A stretch of DNA of 64,000 bases from NCBI GenBank assembly GCA_030141605.1, contig JAQGDQ010000110.1, forward strand, positions 501,768 through 565,767. Reading direction: 5' to 3'. Positions 41,201 to 48,674 of the stretch are shown piece by piece. The translations under genes were made by a program, and so were the position numbers. The DNA is from Tubiluchus corallicola. Lineage: Eukaryota > Priapulida > Priapulimorpha > Priapulimorphida > Tubiluchidae. The notes beneath the pieces are model-generated. The model did no database searches. It saw nothing but the letters and a program-made list of their open reading frames with translations, and was not told the origin of the DNA. Every line of letters starts with the position of its first letter. Position 1 is the stretch's first letter.

Positions 41201-42059
41201 ACATTCAACAGCTCATGCGTGAGCACTGTGACAAATTTGAAATTTGAATTTTGGCAAGTTTTAGTACAACACACTGAATATCTTACAGTAGCACTGTAAT
41301 TCAATTTTCTCTTTCGCAAACACGTGCAACATGCTCGTGGAATAGTTTTACTGTTGGAAATTATGTTAGTTTGTGATGTCATCAATAGTTGGGCACGCCC
41401 GTTGTTAATTAAGTTTTTAATCTATTATTTAATTATCAGAAACGCTTTTGCAGTATTAATTGTGTTAAAATGTATACTTCTTATCCAACTTGAAAATGGG
41501 GTAGTATGTGAAAAATCATCCTGTTTTCCTTTAAGTTGAAGCTAAGTAAATTTGATACATTATCCTGAAAATTAAATATTGCATAACTGTTTTGTTTCTG
41601 AAAGCAAATCAGTTAGATTCTGCTCAGGCACAGACGTACATCCAGTTTGAGTCGTTGATGCACTGAGAGTCTACATATATGGGTAGTTGTATCAGGACTG
41701 GAGTCTAGCATATCAAGAAAAATCCCCCCCCCCCCGAGTAAAAAGCCCTGATGATGGAGAGGTGTCTTAACCCCATTTTGTACATCAATGAAATAAGTGA
41801 CTGGGACAGTATGGCAAATCATGTTGCAGTACCCAGAACCAGTTTCTCTGGTGGTCACTCATCCATTTTGTAGCAAGGCTTGGAGTCACTTAACTTTGTG
41901 TCCACAATCTGCTATTGGACTTGTTGCAATGCATTTCAAGTTAACAATATCTCAGTGGTAGTTAGTAATTCCAGTTTTGAAGTTAAACAGATGGATTTTA
42001 AAAGAAAACGATATTGTTTATTTCAGAAAAACAAGAAAAAGTGTCGTAAAATCTGTTAA
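8112..42059 (+). CDS. PXDN: Peroxidasin, complete gene, 28 coding exons
   Basis: Peroxidasin is a secreted multidomain haem peroxidase. It makes hypobromous acid to form sulfilimine cross-links in collagen IV of basement membranes. The exons are 8112-8287, 13422-13493, 14039-14110, 15303-15374, 15791-15862, 16411-16482, 18075-18268, 19228-19345, 19910-20088, 25772-26041, 26858-26974, 27981-28145, 28503-28650, 29040-29161, 29407-29593, 30019-30098, 30768-31001, 31316-31415, 31882-32046, 33375-34165, 34649-34879, 35325-35442, 35729-35833, 36878-36981, 37604-37750, 39251-39345, 40424-40579 and 42027-42059. They sum to 4395 nt, exactly 1464 codons plus stop; human PXDN is 1479 aa. All junctions keep phase and use GT-AG. 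Domain order is signal peptide, LRRs, four Ig, peroxidase, coiled coil, partial VWC. The last small exon is the least certain. Confidence 0.93.
8731..8790 (-). repeat. tRNA-derived repeat fragment in peroxidasin intron 1
   Basis: On the minus strand a box-B-like GGGTTTGAATCCTCG follows GAGCGTGCGACTTATGG. This is typical of the 3' half of a tRNA-derived SINE head. No full cloverleaf is present. Confidence 0.4.
8878..9260. mobile_element. hAT-like MITE, copy 1 (383 bp)
   Basis: It is flanked on both sides by the identical 8-bp duplication TTTGCATT (8870-8877 and 9261-9268), the hallmark length for hAT insertion. The left end CAAGGCCGGTCTTAAG and the reverse complement of the right end, CACAGCCGACGCTAG, form short imperfect inverted repeats. 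A related copy lies at 46904-47380 in a VPS18 intron. No transposase frame is present. Confidence 0.75.
10611..10688 (+). repeat. tRNA-derived repeat, possible SINE head
   Basis: Box-A-like TGGTACTAGTGGTAAAGGC and box-B-like GGATTCGATCTGCC are about 35 nt apart on the plus strand, as in a tRNA-derived SINE promoter. The arms do not fold into a full tRNA. Confidence 0.4.
11519..11900 (+). repeat. Degenerate minisatellite, about 53-bp unit
   Basis: After an ATGAATGAAA-type simple repeat (11519-11578), variants of CATCCATTCACTAAACTG, followed by GGACGT-rich sequence, recur at about 11684, 11741, 11795 and 11845. Spacing is about 52-55 bp. Copies are much diverged. GGACGT words occur at least six times. 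Confidence 0.5.
13422..18268 (+). CDS. PXDN: Peroxidasin exons 2-7: leucine-rich repeats and C-terminal cap
   Basis: Five exons (13422-13493, 14039-14110, 15303-15374, 15791-15862, 16411-16482) are each exactly 72 nt and phase 2 at both ends. Each encodes one 24-residue leucine-rich repeat with an N at the usual position (for example [10 protein letters not shown]). Exon 7 (18075-18268) holds the LRRCT cap, with [16 protein letters not shown] followed by two more cysteines, and ends phase 1. Equal symmetric exons are the expected way for this array to gain or lose repeats. In the family the LRR part helps bind matrix proteins. Confidence 0.92.
19228..29161 (+). CDS. PXDN: Peroxidasin exons 8-14: four Ig (I-set) domains
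   Basis: Ig1 is split over 19228-19345 and 19910-20088. Ig2 is the single exon 25772-26041. Ig3 is split over 26858-26974 and 27981-28145, and Ig4 over 28503-28650 and 29040-29161. Each has the B-strand Cys, the core Trp (IRWLRN, VTWTKD, TSWYFN, VRWMKG) and the Y.C motif (YYECVA, YTCTAT, YECRVE, YFCAAE). Every domain is bounded by phase-1 introns, the usual module rule for Ig exons. The domains fall at about residues 244-342, 343-432, 433-526 and 527-616. The intron between Ig1 and Ig2 was enlarged by a 5.1 kb retrotransposon insertion. Confidence 0.93.
20429..20612 (-). repeat. LTR (3' LTR of the retrotransposon)
   Basis: On the plus strand it starts TGTTTTAACTTCG and ends CTCATACA, so it has the normal TG...CA ends. 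It matches 25340-25530 nearly base for base except for an 8-bp gap and one A in an A-run. Confidence 0.9.
20613..20625 (-). promoter_or_regulatory. Polypurine tract
   Basis: On the minus strand CTGGGGGACG directly precedes the 3' LTR, the expected place for the plus-strand primer of reverse transcription. Confidence 0.6.
20956..21676 (-). pseudogene. Retrotransposon integrase C-terminal part
   Basis: Two overlapping frames. 21236-21676 carries the integrase core end, with [16 protein letters not shown] containing the catalytic Glu. It then has a Gln/Lys-rich region that normally leads into the C-terminal module. 20956-21276 begins in another frame and holds [15 protein letters not shown] and [10 protein letters not shown], typical of the C-terminal tail of gypsy/Mag-like integrases. 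A frame change separates it from the upstream integrase part at about 21600-21676. Confidence 0.7.
21598..22203 (-). pseudogene. Retrotransposon integrase N-terminal zinc domain and core
   Basis: 21967-22203 encodes the HHCC zinc domain ([13 protein letters not shown], then CIDC), then a stop. 21598-21939 encodes the core. The block around [10 protein letters not shown] has Asn where the first catalytic Asp of the D,D,E triad is expected. The second Asp is present in WWSDGCPEF. The stop after CIDCE and the lost Asp show loss of function. Confidence 0.75.
22204..22971 (-). pseudogene. Retrotransposon reverse transcriptase end and RNase H
   Basis: 22780-22971 carries the RT connection ([19 protein letters not shown]) and ends in a TAA at the start of RNase H. 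Just downstream in the same reading line, the TNAS block has Asn where RNase H normally has its first catalytic Asp. 22204-22764 continues with [12 protein letters not shown] (catalytic Glu region), LLIDHKPL and a C-terminal [10 protein letters not shown]. The stop and Asp loss again mark a dead copy. Confidence 0.75.
22923..24407 (-). pseudogene. Retrotransposon zinc knuckles, protease and reverse transcriptase
   Basis: In order: two zinc knuckles ([13 protein letters not shown] and [14 protein letters not shown]); an aspartic protease site (DTGADICC); and reverse transcriptase with [31 protein letters not shown] and the catalytic [19 protein letters not shown] is two residues short of the usual LDA...W.IPL block. 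The segment after PYGL departs from the usual CSAPE pattern, so RT is probably impaired. It is in a different frame from the Gag part above. Confidence 0.8.
24567..25136 (-). pseudogene. Retrotransposon Gag capsid region
   Basis: A 189-residue frame starts about 200 nt inside the 5' LTR, as expected for Gag. It has a capsid-like pattern ([42 protein letters not shown]). It ends in a TAA at 24567. The frame that leads to the zinc knuckles resumes near 24480-24440, so Gag is broken by a stop and a frame change. Confidence 0.75.
25320..25339 (-). promoter_or_regulatory. Retrotransposon primer-binding site
   Basis: Directly inside the 5' LTR the minus strand reads TGGCGCAGTCGACAGGATG. Its complement ends in CTGCGCCA and resembles the 3' end of a tRNA-Ser rather than initiator Met. 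This assignment is by eye only. Confidence 0.6.
25340..25530 (-). repeat. LTR (5' LTR of the retrotransposon)
   Basis: It pairs with 20429-20612. The outer base is changed, so the outer end reads CATACC where the other LTR has CATACA. It contains an extra 8 bp near 25442-25449. Confidence 0.9.
25648..25723 (-). repeat. tRNA-derived repeat, possible SINE head
   Basis: On the minus strand, box-A-like GTGGCTTAGTGGTAATAGC is followed about 30 nt later by box-B-like CGGTTTATATCCACG. It lies just upstream of peroxidasin exon 10. Confidence 0.45.
26191..26486. repeat. Foldback repeat with arms of about 50 bp
   Basis: 26191-26241 and 26435-26486 are inverted copies. The shared core CTGCCAGTTCAGCATGTCAG is exact, followed by GTCAAAG and TTATTTT with few mismatches. 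The spacer is about 190 bp. The whole could be a small foldback MITE in peroxidasin intron 10. The open frame across it (26226-26615 minus) is unlikely to be a gene. Confidence 0.65.
27470..27566. repeat. Short tandem repeat, three units of about 36 bp
   Basis: GTTACTACAGGTGTATTTCT occurs three times (starting about 27471, 27508 and 27537) with AT-rich linkers. It lies in peroxidasin intron 11. Confidence 0.7.
29407..37750 (+). CDS. PXDN: Peroxidasin exons 15-25: animal haem peroxidase domain and processing site
   Basis: The catalytic core is intact. Distal WGQFLDHD (exon 31882-32046) gives Q827, haem-linked D830 and distal H831. The large exon 33375-34165 carries FRVNE with the catalytic Arg R981 and haem-linked Glu E984, and FRFGH with proximal His H1078. 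VQRGRDHG and ARIGPT blocks follow in exons 34649-34879 and 35325-35442. As in human peroxidasin, the position where myeloperoxidase has its haem-linked Met is not Met (here Asn). Exon 37604-37750 encodes FRSRRSHEY. Its R-S-R-R (residues 1337-1340) sits at the place of the human proprotein convertase site. Residue numbers are from my own exon join. Confidence 0.93.
32423..33028 (-). mobile_element. TTAA-bounded MITE family 1, copy A (606 bp)
   Basis: It starts TTAAAGAAAGACAGGAC and ends (reverse complement) TTAAAGCAAAACTGGAC. It aligns over its length, in reverse orientation, with 40922-41534 and 54675-55295. Shared landmarks are TGATGTCAT, a CACGTG motif and AGTAGATT/AAACAGGTG-type words. No coding capacity. 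It lies in peroxidasin intron 19. Confidence 0.85.
36094..36801 (+). mobile_element. TTAA-bounded MITE family 2, copy 1 (708 bp)
   Basis: The ends are TTAACTCCTTGAGGAC and (reverse complement) TTAACTCTTTGAGAAC. It aligns along its full length with 39521-40240 in the same orientation. Terminal TTAA plus CTCCTTGAGGAC resembles piggyBac-type ends. It lies in peroxidasin intron 23. Confidence 0.85.
38138..39105 (+). repeat. Minisatellite of about 18 units, 55-bp consensus
   Basis: The unit can be read as GTTGTAGTTATGCAAC, then a TTGCATGCTTCTAAAAG core, then GCTTGAACGTGCTGGAACGT. CTTCTAAAAG occurs 18 times. Most units are 55 bp; several lack about 14 bp (one of the two GAACGTG blocks) and one has a 10-bp gain. 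It fills most of peroxidasin intron 25, between the two family-2 MITEs. Open frames that run through it are a by-product of the repeat. Confidence 0.92.
39251..42059 (+). CDS. PXDN: Peroxidasin exons 26-28: coiled-coil segment and truncated VWC domain
   Basis: Exon 26 (39251-39345) encodes an acidic and leucine heptad-like helix ([16 protein letters not shown]) followed by Lys-rich sequence that continues into exon 27 (40424-40579). Exon 27 then starts a VWC domain, with [17 protein letters not shown] and NNCAKCFCK. It ends phase 0 at donor GTGAGG. The best next exon is tiny (42027-42059) after acceptor TTTCAG and adds [10 protein letters not shown] then stop. The C-x-C-x6-C spacing fits a VWC core, but the second half with the CC.VC motif is absent. 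Alternatives are reading on past the donor to a stop at 40628, or the exon at 43469 (rejected). Exon 28 is plausible but unproven. Confidence 0.6.
39521..40240 (+). mobile_element. TTAA-bounded MITE family 2, copy 2 (about 720 bp)
   Basis: It starts TTAACTCCTTCAGGACCACACC-like and matches 36094-36801 throughout. The right end has decayed (GGACGTAAA). It lies in peroxidasin intron 26. Confidence 0.82.
40922..41534 (+). mobile_element. TTAA-bounded MITE family 1, copy B (613 bp)
   Basis: The ends are TTAAAGTAAAACTGGAC and (reverse complement) TTAAAGGAAAACAGGAT. It aligns with copy C in the same orientation and with copy A in the reverse. It lies in the last intron of peroxidasin, between exons 27 and 28. 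Confidence 0.85.
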
Positions 42060-43713
42060 CGAAATCTTGTCTAGGAAAGCATGTGTGATAAAGCCAGACT
42101 TGCCAGGATGTTCTCAACAGTTAGTGTGTGCAAATTTAGTTTATTCATAAGAACGAAAGAACTGCATTTAACATCACATCAGGTTTAGAAAATACGGCAT
42201 TTAATTCAGCATTTAATTTGCCAGGCATTGTGATTTGCCTGTCTTGCATTTACTATATTTAACATCTAGTCTTAACGAATGCTGCCAAATCTCTCATTTT
42301 AAAACGTGCTGAAGTTTTTAGTATTTTAAAGTGTAGCAAGTGGTTATAATGCTGAAAATTGTGCCAAAATTAAAGCATGTTTTGTTGTATATCATTTATG
42401 CTGAATGTGACGCTTTTTTCATGCTATGTTTACAGTGCAATATCTTTGTGAATGACTAGGAACTTTGCTTTACAGTAATTACTATGTAAATTTGCAATGC
42501 AAGTTAAGAAATATGTCCGTTTCATTGTGTTATATCTGTCAGTCACTACACAATGCAGTTTAGCAACGATTATTATTATTATTTAATATATATTGTATAT
42601 TTATGTGACTGTCTAAAAGTGGACACCATTTTTGGTGTGGCACTCTAATCACGACTGACTACTTATCTAGTTATAAAAAATGTAAAGGCAACATTGAGCG
42701 ATGATTTTTGTGTTTTGTGAATAGTATCTAATCATGACTGACTAATGATCAAGTTATAAAGTATGTAAAGACTACATTGAGCGATAATTCTTGTTTTTTG
42801 TGAATGTATTAGTATTTGTTTTATAACATTGATCAGAAAGTTACAAAACGACGCCTTGTTTACTTTCAGCAAATACTAAACTTATTTGACACGAATAGAG
42901 TCAATTTAATTTATCATGATATTAATTTATGATACTATGATGTTTCTTAATTTATTATACTATGATATTCATGTTAGGAATATGTGGAGTTTGAATACGC
43001 TCATTTCAAACTTGTGGTAACAGCATTACTTTACTATATAGCCGTAAAGCTGTTCTGTTTTTTTCTAATTTACAACTGTTATGTGATTGTGTCATGGTTA
43101 CTTTTTCATAAAGATAGCTTGCAGTCTTTGTAGATTAATTCTTTTTAATATTAGCAAATGTATAAAATTAAAAGTGCAAGTACCTGTTAAAATGAACAAT
43201 CCAAATGTTGTCAATATCTGGCAATGTTAACATATATTCCTGTAATAACAGCTTTGGCGATGGAATAACATGCAATACACGTTTTGAGATATTTCTTTTA
43301 TAAAGCTTTTAAGAGCACTTCAGTGTAGACTGTGAGAAGGCGTGTCGCAGATGCGTTTTGGAGGATGCAGAATAGATGAAATCGGTTAATGTTGTTTTCA
43401 ATGCACCTGTTTATGCAGCCTGCGTTATTCTTTTTTCTTCAGCTATTTCCTATTGATTTTTTTCGCAGGTGGAAAATGCATCCGCATCCGGATGCTACAT
43501 AATACACGCCACTTAAGAATTTTCTTTTCTAATTACATAATTTTTTCAAACTAGTAAGCGTAATGTAAAGTGATATAACTTTGTATGGAAAATTCTTCGA
43601 GATATCACTTTCTTCCCTGTTTAATTCATTATGCTGTTAACATTTTTTATCTCTGTTTAACTTTAACTGAGTCCCTTATGTATCTGTATGTGTGCGTGCA
43701 TGCATGCGCGTGT
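42060..43713 (+). other. Peroxidasin 3'UTR and intergenic stretch
   Basis: No coding region is seen. A variant polyadenylation signal ATTAAA lies at 42369-42374, about 310 nt after the proposed stop. A TGTGTG-rich microsatellite lies at about 43683-43731. The rest is AT-rich single-copy-looking sequence. Confidence 0.4.
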
Positions 43714-44335
43714 TTATGTGTGTGTGTGTGGATTCTTTTCTTTACTTTCTTCCCCTTTCTCTTGGGTGAAAGTGTACATAACTGAGCAGAACAGCTTCAT
43801 TGACGAGAGACTGCTTGGTAAGAAGATAATCTGGTGGACAAGACTGGAATCCAAGTGACGGACTTCCTGCATAGGAAGAGACATGCAGACGTTACAAGGG
43901 AAGGACATGATGTTGGTGTCACAAACGTGAGATGAGATGCAAGAAGCTTCGTTGGGGAAACATGAGTCGGGTGCAGTGAGAGTATGTATGTCTGGAGAGT
44001 TTTTCCGGCATTTGAAGCACGCTTGCCAGTTGCTTTCAACCCAAACATAAAACACAGGCTGACGAGACTTAATTAGTATTTTCTAAAACTATATCTTGCA
44101 CAAGATACTTTTTACCTACCAGCCATACATTGTTGAGCAACGCTTTGTAGTTACAATCATTTGTTTGAATGTGAATCGTCGAATCATCTATTAACGCTGC
44201 TCCCTCCCATTCCAAGATGGTCAGTAAGCTACGACATTCATTCATGGCTTTTGCTAATTCGAGAGCAAGTAGGCAGGTAGTTGCATTAATGTAGGTAGGA
44301 GGACAGAAACATATCTGTACAAACGAATGTGTCAT
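43714..44335 (-). CDS. Possible unknown gene end, two exons
   Basis: Not recognised. This stretch is clearly less AT-rich than its surroundings. On the minus strand a frame at 44335-44120 (with CLLALELAKAMNECRSLL) ends at a good donor, GTAGGT. After 61 nt an acceptor TCGTCAG (44059-44064) opens, in matching phase, a second frame with a Cys-rich stretch (NWQACFKC and further Cys residues) that runs to a stop at 43714. The joined piece would be about 185 residues. The Cys pattern suggests an extracellular protein. No start codon context, no domain match and no upstream exon were found. It could also be chance open frames. Confidence 0.3.
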
Positions 44336-45430
44336 GCAGATGCAGACTAAAATGCACCATTATTAGTTCAAGACTTAGTTCTACTCTTTATGATCTTTCA
44401 TTTAGGCAACTTAAGATACATCTCACCCCACCTCCGGGCATCAAGGTTTGACATTTTGGTATTACAGAATTCTGCTGCTCATAGTCGTTCATTTGGCCAA
44501 TTTTGGAGCAATTTTTACACCAACCCTAATTAAAGTATTAATTAATTACAGTGCTACATTTTTTTTGTTTTGAACCAAGGTCATCATAACTAATTATATT
44601 ACCAAATTTCAACTCACTGGGCAAATACTTTTAGAGTTGAAAAAAATGGCACACAGAGTGAGTGAATCCACTGATTTTTGTCTAGGACCCAAGCTTACGC
44701 ACTGGAAATAGTCAAGCGAAAAAAAATTCAGGGAAAAGAAATTTGCTACTAATTATGCTACATAAAATTAAATAAAACAAAGTTATGTAGCAATTCTGAA
44801 GACATCATGTTGCAGTTTGTTCAAAAAAAACAACACACATTGCACAGTCGTTGAAACACGGTCAAATAGCTGTTGTCTTATGCCTGTTAAAAGAAGTAGA
44901 AGTCATTAACTCGAGTTTACCACATCATTGATTAATGAAAATTTTTAATTATACTTCAAAAAATATTTATTATACCGTAAACATAATTTGGCCATACTAC
45001 ATGACAATCAAAATCATCACTTTGTGTAAAGTATGCAGTCACTGATTATACTTGTGGTAACACAAGTAACAGCTTCAGAAGCAGCACAATTTCATTCACA
45101 TTATTTACAAGCATTTGTATTCGCAAATGTACATTAATCACACATTACGCATTTATAAGAAAACAATATTATCAGCAATTGCACCATACTTAATATGAAA
45201 AATACAACATAGTTATACAAAGCCAAGTAGCTTCTTTGCCATGCAAAGTGCAAATTCACTCTAGAACAAATACAGCAGAACTGATACACTCTTATAACCA
45301 CATTAACACAAAAAATTATTATTCTGTGCTGATTATTTCAAATTTGTGACTATTATTTGTATTTCTAAAGAACTTCTTGACATGACACTATAAACAGAAT
45401 GTACTGCTAAGCTGAATGACAGTCTAGAAA
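44336..45430. other. Intergenic, nothing recognised
   Basis: AT-rich sequence without coding potential or a repeat that I can match. VPS18 transcripts (minus strand) may end here; a TTTATT (AATAAA on the minus strand) lies at 44966-44971. Confidence 0.35.
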
Positions 45431-45838
45431 ATGCACATTAGAGGATTTCCAAAAAATTCTTGCAAACAAACTGACATAAAAGAAAAATCACTACAACATT
45501 CACCTCTTATGTTAGCCTGCCTCAGGGTTATTACTTTGGTCCTGTTCTTTCTACCTTCTATAGGCAGAGAAGCCATACAAAGTGAATGGAGATTTGAATA
45601 CATAATAGAGATCTGTACGAAGTCATAAAAAACTCCTGAAGTAAGTAAATTTAAATAACACGACTACATTATCTGGCCATGTAAAGTGATGTCACGCGAT
45701 CACCAGAGCAACAATTACTTCAAATAGCCTTACATAAAGCTCTTGAATCATCAAAAACAAAACCAAGAGGTTGACTGCAGACAGTATGTGGATACAATGC
45801 GTAACTTGGCATATTGTTATGTTCTATCGTCAGCATTG
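45431..45838 (+). pseudogene. Decayed LINE reverse transcriptase fragment next to the VPS18 stop
   Basis: On the plus strand VSLPQGYYFGPVL (about 45513-45551) matches the conserved LPQG...GPVLF block of LINE reverse transcriptases. Further on, a shifted frame gives SPEQQLLQIALHKALE (about 45702-45750), like the helix after the catalytic site. The catalytic Asp pair is not visible. It abuts the VPS18 stop codon at 45839, so the VPS18 3'UTR probably runs antisense through it. Confidence 0.6.
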
Positions 45839-48674
45839 TTACGCCCAGCTTTGTGTAACCCTTTCCCTTTCTCCAGCTTCCACAAATGGTTTATTAATAG
45901 CTCTGTAAAATAGGAACAATCATGCTCAACTTTAGTTCAGTTCAAGTTCTGCATATTTTTGCAATATTAGTATTAAATGTAGAGAGTGTAGCTTTTGCTT
46001 CTGCATGTCACTATCAACTCAACAAGGAACTTTGATCGTATTGATTACAGTTAATTAAGCATTATAATTTAACAAATTCTGAGCAACCATACTGGCTGAG
46101 AGCATAAATACCTCTGAACAATGATGTCTAATATATGTATGTTTATATATAATGTACTGCAAAGATCGTTTAGAAAAAGTGTAAAATAATGAATTCCACC
46201 TGGATTGAACATGGATTTTTTTACTCATACCTGATCATTCTATCTCCACAGTATAAACACTCATCAGCTACCAAATCATCAATATCAGCCTAAACAAACA
46301 AATAAAATATGAGCAAGTTAAAGTGCCATAGTCTGCAAGCTCAATAAAGCAGCTGAGAAAATGTCTACATGTATTTAAATGGTACCCGTGCATTACCTGC
46401 TTAGGAAGCGAAATTATCTCAGGTAAAAGCGAGATAATAATAGCATAGTTACATAGTTATGCCGTGTTACATACATTCAGCCATAAAAGTCCATCAGAAG
46501 GGTAGCGCAACCCAACTTATAGGAATTTTATTTAACTTCTGTAAATTTTCATTAACTGGGTTAATTTGGGTAGTTTGATTTCTCAAATCCAACATAGTTG
46601 TTGACATCAACCTTCTAGAATGATTGCACAGAATTTGTAGTACGTAATTGTAACTTTATACACGTAATAAGATATTTTGTTGTTATTACTGAGACTTCTT
46701 TTATAACCTGATTAACATTTATTAGAAAGGGTTTAAGTAGTATTTAAATCATTTAGCTTTGATCTTTAATGTTTGGCAAGAATAAAGCTAACGTGTTTTT
46801 AGAAATAACTGCTAAATCCTGCTAACAGTGTTCTCTTCTTTCTCCATACTTTTCATGTTTGTATACAATGCAACCTGCTCAGAGTGTACAGCAGTTTTTA
46901 AAGCAGGGTCGGTTTTAAGCCAGTTAGATAGATTTGTTCAAATTTGAGCCCGCGCTCGTGCTCGAGTAGAGGACTCTATGATGAACTAAAGAGTGTCCAG
47001 TGTGCACGAAGTTTCTTGATACAGTGAAACTATTCAGTCTGTTCTCGTATATCTACGTTTCAATGGTTTTTACTGATCGTTTGTTTATTTGTTTTGTAAT
47101 TTTAGTTTATCATCACCATTTGCCCTTGAAAGAGGAAATTGGCAAGCCTTATTTGCATTAGTTAGATCATCACCGGATTTTAATTCCACTAGTTTGTGGA
47201 CGATATTCAAATCTTCAAAACAGAAAGAATCTTAAGGAGATTATATGACATAGAGCTTAGAATATAAAGTTGTTTGTTAAATATGTCCGAAGTGTTTATG
47301 CTATTCTCCAGCATTTGTGCAATAGAGGGCCCCACTAACAATTTTCTAATTGGGCCGTGCACTACTTAGCACCAGCCCTTTTTGTAAGAAACAGTTATAA
47401 TCACATACAAAGGTGGAGATCTGTTCAACCAATGATATAGCACTAATAATTCTGCATTAACAATGTTTAACCAATGATACAGCATTGACAGTACTGACCT
47501 TTAATTTATCAGTAATGCTGAGAGTGGGAACTGCCTGCTGACTTGCTGATGATATGGATACATTATCAGCTTCACGGCTTGCAGTCGACAACATGGTTTT
47601 ATTGGCTAACTCTCTTCTTAACTCTTCTAATCGTCTTTGCTTGGCAAGTGACAAGTAAGGTGGCACCTATAGTAAAAGTTTATATCGAAAGTTTGATATA
47701 TTGTACATGATGTTTAGATTAATGAAGGTCAAGGGAGAAACCTATGGAATATCTATTTGTAACAGCAACATGTGCCAGAAACATGTTTTATGGTTATGCT
47801 TTTATCCATTTTTTGAGCAAACCTCGTTATGTATTTTTTTAATTGTTTGTACCTCACTACTGAAAGTTTAATCATTTTTGTTTAGTCATTCGTACTTTTT
47901 ATTTTAGGCGTTCACAAAACATAAATAAAAACAGTCATGACTAGATTAAAATGTGGCCACAATAAAAGACATTATTTCATTCAAGTAACATTTCTATTCA
48001 CTTACAACTTGAGAACAATATATTGATTCACACATTACAAATTTCATGAATATAAGGTGTTAGTTTCATAAATATTTACTTACATATTACCAATTACATG
48101 AATGGCATAATTATCACAATGTAGCACAATGCAGTAAAGCACTATAATCAGCTTAAAAGGCACAATATAAATTTAAGTTAGGTGCACCATAATTTTAACT
48201 ATAATTTAGCACTATAGGTCTATATAGAGAGACTTGCTCTGTTAGCCAGTGAAACTAAGATAGTCGTCCTCGTTGCTCATGCTGAGCGGCCTTATATCAA
48301 CTTTTCCTTCATAAATTAATCCAAATATTTGAAATGTTTAAGTTTTTTTTTATTGGAGCAAAAAGTTATTTGCATCAAAAGAAAATTGAGCCATTTATAG
48401 TAACTGAAATTTGGCTTAGTTCTTTTTGGCACATGCCTTATGACTGAGTACGTAATACCGGGTATAACCTAACTACACGCCTTATGTCTTTCATTAGCAA
48501 CGATGCAAAACAGAAACATCTTATTCATAAAAATTTAATGACATCTACAAAGTTACCTGGCTTAAGAGACAATCTGTGTGAAACATGTGTTTACATGGAA
48601 ACAGATAAAAAGCTCTTGTTAAAATAGGATAATTGCATGCCGAGCACTTGTCCTGTCCTCGCACCACTGTGTAC
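45839..48674 (-). CDS. VPS18: VPS18 C-terminal RING-H2 exons
   Basis: Exon 48674-48557 encodes CSAC and PCKHMFHTDC, the first Cys pair and the C-H-H-C core. Exon 47666-47499 is the helical insert with RLEELRRELANK. Exon 46289-46231 carries the last Cys pair (ECLYCG). Exon 45902-45839 gives AINKPFVEAGERERVTQSWA then stop. This is the long split RING-H2 of the VPS18 family, which stabilises complex assembly. All eight zinc ligands are present. Confidence 0.94.

Noticed and set aside
43469-43516. Alternative terminal peroxidasin exon (VENASASGCYIIHAT then stop) after acceptor TTTTCGCAG
   Set aside because: It keeps phase but adds a single cysteine with no VWC spacing. The 42027 exon lies nearer and fits the cysteine spacing better. 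It remains a minor alternative.
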